Shown here in pieces: positions 59,301 through 64,000 of a DNA stretch of 64,000 bases. The number at the start of each line of letters is the position of its first letter. Positions within the stretch are counted from its first letter, which is position 1. The notes beneath the pieces are model-generated. The model worked only from the letters and a program-made list of their open reading frames with translations. It made no database searches and was not told where the DNA came from. A program made the position numbers and the translations under genes. Source of the stretch: Lates calcarifer (Eukaryota; Chordata; Actinopteri; Centropomidae); contig NC_066837.1 in assembly GCF_001640805.2 (NCBI RefSeq), forward strand, positions 18,882,001-18,946,000. Reading direction: 5' to 3'.

Positions 59301-61154
59301 TTTTGCGTGTGTGTGTGTGTGTGTGTGTGTTGACAAGGCATAAACATAGGAAACGTTTTTGCTGGAGCGTGCCGTCCCTACAACAGAGAGGACTTTGTGT
59401 ACCTACCTGTAAAATTATCCCACAGCTGCAGTGTGTCAAACGTGGCTGATGGCTTCTTGTCACACTTTTATTTGCCTCTTTTCCCAGCTGAGCTGCAAGA
59501 AAAACATATTTTTAAAGGAAAGAACATCGATAAGTAGTTTGCTCTTACAGGAATAAACTTTTTCCTACAGGAATCCAACATTTGAGATACCATCACCTTA
59601 TCTTCCCGCTCACCTCTCTCTCTGTACTACTAGTTTCCCCATAACATGAGCACAGAGTTATTCTCACTTCCATCATATCTATATTTATATTTAGAGTTCA
59701 CTGTCTTATCTCAGATATCGAATAATTATTTAATATTTTGGCAAAGCACAGTCTTATACTTGCAGCGCTCAATTAATCCTCCTCAGATGCTGTTGGACAG
59801 TCGGCCAAAACCAGCCTTTTCCACTCCCTCTCTTCTTCAGCCCCATGCTGTGCCTCTGAGAGCGTTTTAAAAAAGATCTGGGATCTGTGTTTGTAAGATC
59901 TGCATAACCCTGTGTAACCCTCTGATATTTTGAACACTAATTTACATCAACCCTGCTACTTCTGTGCTCATATGTCTTTAGATACAAGTTCAGATCAGTG
60001 TGTGTGTTGAATGGTGTGTAACCGACCACTGACCTTTGTTTTTGCTTGGATCAATTCTTTACACAGGTTTACACATCGCTGCAGACTGAGCACATGAAAA
60101 CAAATCAAATATTTAAAAAATGTGCAGACATCTGCTAGTAAGTAATTTATGCTGTCATGTGTATAGTTTATACTGTGTACTGTATGGGTTTACATTGCAG
60201 TAGACATTTTATCATCATAACCTCTTCCCCCCTTGTGTTTGCCAGTCTTGTTCTGTCATTGTCCCTCTCTTTCTCAGCACCAACAAGCCTCACACACCTC
60301 CATCCTCTCCTTTATAGGAGCTTCGCCAAAGCCTGTTAGCTGAGATAAGAGTCCAATTTTGTCTGTCTATTTCCAAATATCCCAGTACACAGATTCCCTC
60401 CATGTACCTTTTCCCACTCTCTCTCTACAGGAGTGTCAGTCCTCAGCGAACTCTCAATACATTTAAATGCACTAGAAACCTGATATCTCTCTGACATAAG
60501 GTGAATGAGAAGGCTAGTTTCTGTAACTTAGATAAAGAAATAAAACAAACCAGGTAAAAATAGTCAGATTTCTTGATCATGTGCTAATTAAAATCTATTT
60601 AAATCAAATAGGGTGCATGTGAATGACAAAGACTAAAGACAGAGAAAGTACTGTATTGCTATAATAGCAGTTCAGATGGATGGAAGAATGATGATGGAAG
60701 ATTATTTACCAAATGAATGAACCCAAAAGCACGAGTGAAAGTGAATGAGTTTAAAATCAAAGGTTTCCAAAACTGAACAGTGCACTACTTGTAAGATTCA
60801 AACTCTAAGAAAACCCCACAAACAAACAAACAAACAACATATAGGATGTAATTTTGACTTCTTTACTCCTTTGAAATTAGTTGAAACTGTTCTGTCTGCA
60901 GTGTAATACTGGTCTATTTGTAAGATTTTACAGTATAACTACATTTAGGTGACCTTTCTCTTTTTGTAGCAGTCAGTCATCTTTTTCTTTTCTCTCCTCT
61001 GCAGGGGTGTTGATGAGCGAGTTGTCTCGTCCACGAAGGATGATGCTGCTGGTGAATCCACAGAGCGGGAAAGGACAGGCGCTCACCCTGTACAACAACC
61101 ACATCCAACGGATGCTCAACGAGGCCAGCGTCCAACACACTCTGGTTATAACTG
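43919..61154 (+). CDS. sphk1: sphingosine kinase, first two coding exons (3' end outside window)
   Basis: Sphingosine kinase phosphorylates sphingosine to sphingosine-1-phosphate using ATP, in cytosol and at membranes. Exons 43919-44342 and 61005-61154 join in phase 1 to give residues 1-191. Residues 1-141 form an N-terminal domain resembling that of human SPHK2 (LYGEF, AAYLSAYFYP, AEKWARAV align with LHGEF, AAYFCIYTYP and AQRWATAL). Residues 142-191 start the diacylglycerol-kinase-type catalytic domain: MMLLVNPQSGKGQAL is the nucleotide-binding motif, followed by HTLVIT before the expected ERxNHA. The catalytic SGDG motif and the rest lie to the right of 64000. The neighbourhood with cygb and prcd points to sphk1; the N-terminal domain alone would suggest sphk2. 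The intron is 16.7 kb. Confidence 0.9.
45696..45742 (+). repeat. short local repeat, copy 1
   Basis: 'agtcacatttcagtaacacc' followed by 'caaacaaac..ttttaa' recurs at 46901-46942 with a few changes. Confidence 0.6.
46272..46552 (-). mobile_element. tRNA-derived SINE (minus strand)
   Basis: Read on the minus strand, the right end has a tRNA-like head: TGGCTTAGGAGG (A-box-like) followed about 30 bases later by GGTTCGATCCCCGGCTC, a perfect RNA polymerase III B box. The left part (ctgtacttatatagtgcttt, cactcaaagcgctttaca, cacattcacccattcacac) is the body I recall from a SINE common in percomorph fish. No clear target duplication was found. I do not give a family name. Confidence 0.85.
46736..47020 (+). 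repeat. short local repeats, further copies
   Basis: 46743-46790 (gcagtattacagctgttgaa...tgtcaagagg) resembles 46967-47010 (gcagtattaccactattgag...tgccaagagg), and 46901-46942 matches 45696-45742. Together they suggest pieces of one repeated unit, two copies of which lie about 225 bases apart. Confidence 0.55.
49031..49799. mobile_element. probable non-autonomous DNA transposon, about 770 bp
   Basis: The left end reads TAGTGCTGCACGATTATGGC; the right end on the minus strand reads AAGGGCAGCACAACTAATAG. These are imperfect terminal inverted repeats, with GATA/GATCGAT-rich sequence just inside both. The left-end wording is familiar from abundant fish elements, possibly hAT-like. I see no transposase reading frame and no clear 8-base target duplication, so the family is unassigned. 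Confidence 0.5.
55880..55901. repeat. C22 homopolymer followed by CA tract
   Basis: A run of 22 C followed immediately by a short (CA)n stretch to about 55922. Such junctions often carry sequencing length errors. Confidence 0.9.
56986..57001. promoter_or_regulatory. MARE/AP-1-like site with adjacent inverted AP-1 half
   Basis: TGAGTCAGCA, a Maf/NFE2-type element, is followed directly by TGACTC, so GAGTCAGCATGACTC is a near-palindrome. It lies in a 250-base stretch of the sphk1 intron that lacks simple repeats. Binding is only inferred from the motif. Confidence 0.35.
61005..61154 (+). CDS. sphk1: sphk1 exon starting the kinase catalytic domain (residues 142-191)
   Basis: 150 bases in phase 1 at both ends. 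The encoded GVLMSELSRPRRMMLLVNP corresponds to the start of human SPHK1 (GVLPRPCRVLVLLNP) and carries the Gly-rich SGKG loop. The donor ACTG|GTGAGT predicts that the next exon begins by completing a Glu codon (TE-RxNHA). Met145 (61013) could start a short isoform. Confidence 0.92.
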
Positions 61155-64000
61155 GTGAGTTGAAGGCACAAGCACACACCACACACAGATATGCAGGTTA
61201 AGAATATACACATTATTGTACAGCATTATTGGAGAGTTGTGTATGACTGAAGGAAAGAATTTAATTTTATGTTTATTAAAGAAAGATGAGCTAAAAAAAA
61301 ACAAAACAAAACAAAACAAAAAAAAACTTAAATGTCAGTGCACACACACTATGACAGTTATGGTCTATTAAATTTGAACCTGAAGCTGATGTTTTATCCT
61401 TACCTGATGTTTCCTGGGTATTGTGCATTTCTGGTTTTGTTGAGTTGCTTGATTTCCAAACAAAATTAATAGATGTTTGCACATCCAAACCTACAATACA
61501 CATCCCTGTTAATGTGATTGAACACTGACTCATCTTTAAAATCTTATCTTGCAAACACATAACACAGCCTTAAGCATAGAACTAAACACATTTTTCACTC
61601 TTTTTACCGTCAAGGTCTTACTGACATTCAGCTCTTGAAATCAGTTCCCCACTTGTAATATCTTTTGCACTGAACGATCACACACGCAGCCTCACACACA
61701 GTCACACACACAGCTCAGCAAAGGCCACACTAACACCTCCCCTCATGTCCCACAGATTTTCTCCCTCTCTCTGAATCCCAGTACCCCTCCTCTAGTTTAA
61801 ATCCTCCTCGTGTTTTCCTGCTGTCACCGTCATTATGCTGATCAACTGCCTCTGACCCATATGCATGCAGAGCTGTTATGTAATAAATACATGCGCACAC
61901 AGTCAGACACACATATGGATAAAGACACGTCCATGATAAACTCGCAGATTCACAGAAAATCCCCCATTTGCCATGATTTGTTTTGATATAATCTTGTGTG
62001 GCCCCATATTGACGTGTTTGTAGTCATCGCACTGTAATCTACATACACTGGGTGGTAATGATTACACAGTGCAGTGCTGGTCACACTCACTCGTCCCAGG
62101 ACAGATGGATAGCTCATCAGCAGATGTAATTTAAATGCTCTCAGCCTGATCATATCAGTTGTTCTGCAGAGTTTTCTTCTCTCCTCGCCTTTTTATTTTT
62201 TGAGTTTCTCCCACTGTCAGGGTTTGTTCCTAAATCAGTGCAGTGTCAGATAACAGTCAGAAAGTACGGCTTTCATCACAGTGGGAAATGCACAGACAGA
62301 GAAAAGAGGGCAGAGAGAGAGACACAGTGAGGAAGACAGACAGAGACGCAGGAGAAATCCTCTCACTGGTACTGTGCTGAAAATGTGGAAAACACACACA
62401 CACATAAAAAACTGAGCTTTTGTGATTTCTGAGATGTACTTTTTGACAAGTTAATCTTGGAGAATATATAAGAATAGATTTAATCCCCAAATCTACATCT
62501 GTGAGAGAGCATGACCATTGAAATGGAAATTTGGATAGCACAGTGATAGACAATCTCCTCGACTGATAGACTTCCAAAATAAATCTTTCACTTTAATCTC
62601 TCCCAAATGTTTTAAGCCCTGAATAATTCCTCAGTAGAAGAATATTAAACTTTTTTGGTTTTACATGCAGAGTAATAACTCCCTGACAATCCTAATTGAG
62701 CCCAGTGGTAAAAGAAACTATTTAATTTAATTGAATAATCTGCCTCACAGTTAAAGCTGAGATCTCTATTACACGTCATTATTACATCCTGTATGAGTAT
62801 GGTCAACCAATAAAACTCTGGAGAGTCATCTGTTGATGAGAAATGCTGTCGGGTCACACCTGTCCCTTTCATAAAGCCAGCCCCCTACAACTTTCTTACT
62901 TTTCTACTTGGTAGTTAATGGACCTATAAAGCATAACTGAATGATTAAATACATTACTTACAACCTATAAACTCTTTACACAGAGTACCAAAACATTTAT
63001 TTTCTGCAGTAAACACTTAGCACAGACAGCTGTGGGCATTAGAGCGTCTGAATATTTTATACACAATCCTGAACAGTATTCAGTGTAAGACTTTACAGTT
63101 AAAGTACCACTGAATCATGAATGAATGAATTAAAAAAAAAAAATCCTGCAATAGAGTTTACCTGATGTAACACACTGCACAAGAGGGACAGATGGAGAGA
63201 TGGTAGCTGCTGTCTAACTGTACAAAGCTGATTAAATGATCAAATATAAAATGAGATTTTAAATTGCTGGAAACCTGCACCCACATGAGCTCCTTTGCCT
63301 TTAATGAGCTTCAGCATGCAGACTGAAGCGCTCATGTTTGATTGATTACTGTACAGCTGTACGTGATCGCAGGCTGCTTTTTTGCCAGGTGTTTCCTCAT
63401 CTGTTTCCCAGCACAGCATCAGCACACTTTGTTTTAGATATGAGACAGTTTTACTAATCACTGAATCATTTAACAGATTTAACAGCCTGAATATTGCATT
63501 AAACTTAAGAGTGAGATAAAACTCAGCAGAGAGTAAACTGCAGCAGAAAGGATTTAGTTGCTGTAGAAGTGTAACAGAGGAAAACACAAACTTCCCTAAG
63601 TCCAGTAAAGAGCAGGACAGAGCTGCTGGTGCTATCCTAAACACTGGTATATTAGAGTGCGACGCAGGTGTTTCACCTGCTCCTGTACAGTGAATGTGTC
63701 AGGCATGAATGTAGCTTTTTCTAATGTAACCTGTAACAGCTATATGGCTATCAGCATGCTAACTCTTGGCCATCTTATGCAGTGTTACTGACTGTGGGTA
63801 GTCAGCTAGTTAGCCAGACATGCTGTCATTAGAAACTTAAGGACAAACACACTGTTTAATCCATTCTCTACACTTTTATTTTCGATATCTTGGTTTTTTA
63901 AAGGTGATAAATCAATTAGGCCTCTCCATTATAAGTGAAAAATATATTTTATTATAATGTGTTTGGCCATAACACTTGCAAAGCAGCATGTCTATCTGCT
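61155..64000 (+). other. sphk1: sphk1 next intron, partial
   Basis: The following catalytic exon, expected to encode ERxNHARELV and then SGDG, is not seen up to the window edge. The sequence is AT-rich with an (AAAAC)n stretch at about 61292-61327 and small CA tracts. No other feature is seen. Confidence 0.75.

Larger units (their letters stand above)
44343..61004 (+). other. sphk1: sphk1 intron (16.7 kb)
   Basis: It runs from GTGAGT to a strong TTTTCTCTCCTCTGCAG acceptor. It holds the SINE (46272-46552), a probable non-autonomous transposon (49031-49799), related short repeats (45.69-47.0 kb), a C22 run, and GT tracts. Reading frames of 90-140 codons at 52765-53181 and 58046-58321 are not supported as exons. 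An alternative promoter for a short isoform could lie here but none is evident. Confidence 0.8.

Overview
The window is vertebrate nuclear DNA, most likely from a percomorph-type teleost. It has intron-split genes with GT-AG junctions, long CA/GT and CT microsatellites, a decayed Tc1-like transposon, a tRNA-derived SINE and many fragments of short interspersed repeats of the kind common in spiny-rayed fish. The proteins are most like fish or other vertebrate sequences as recalled; no search was run.

Three recognisable genes lie on the + strand. Cytoglobin (cygb2-like) occupies 2580-15225 in three coding exons and reads out to a complete 198-residue protein behind a long ATG-free, pyrimidine-rich leader. 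The photoreceptor disc gene prcd starts at 24382. Its first exon is clear, and its C-terminus is best modelled through a 21-nt microexon at 24912-24932 and an exon at 28197-28263, giving 53 residues. Sphingosine kinase (sphk1 by neighbourhood) starts at 43919. Only the N-terminal domain exon and the first catalytic-domain exon (61005-61154) are present, and the rest lies beyond the right edge. SPHK1, CYGB and PRCD also lie near one another on human 17q25, so the window is part of a conserved gene neighbourhood.

Between prcd and sphk1, at 29604-31856, there is a candidate three-exon gene for an 86-residue protein that I cannot assign to any family. All four splice junctions have good signals and phase 0 is kept throughout. 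It is the best candidate here for something undescribed. It may instead be a lineage-specific small protein, or noncoding exons that happen to be open.

The remaining DNA is introns and intergenic sequence. It holds a Tc1-like element (41029-42577), a SINE (about 46272-46552, minus), a probable non-autonomous DNA transposon (49031-49799), at least seven fragments of one dispersed repeat family, two copies of another, many microsatellites and a few palindromic transcription-factor-like sites. I see no tRNA, rRNA, CRISPR, prophage or operon-like structure. Nothing here amounts to a multi-gene novel system.
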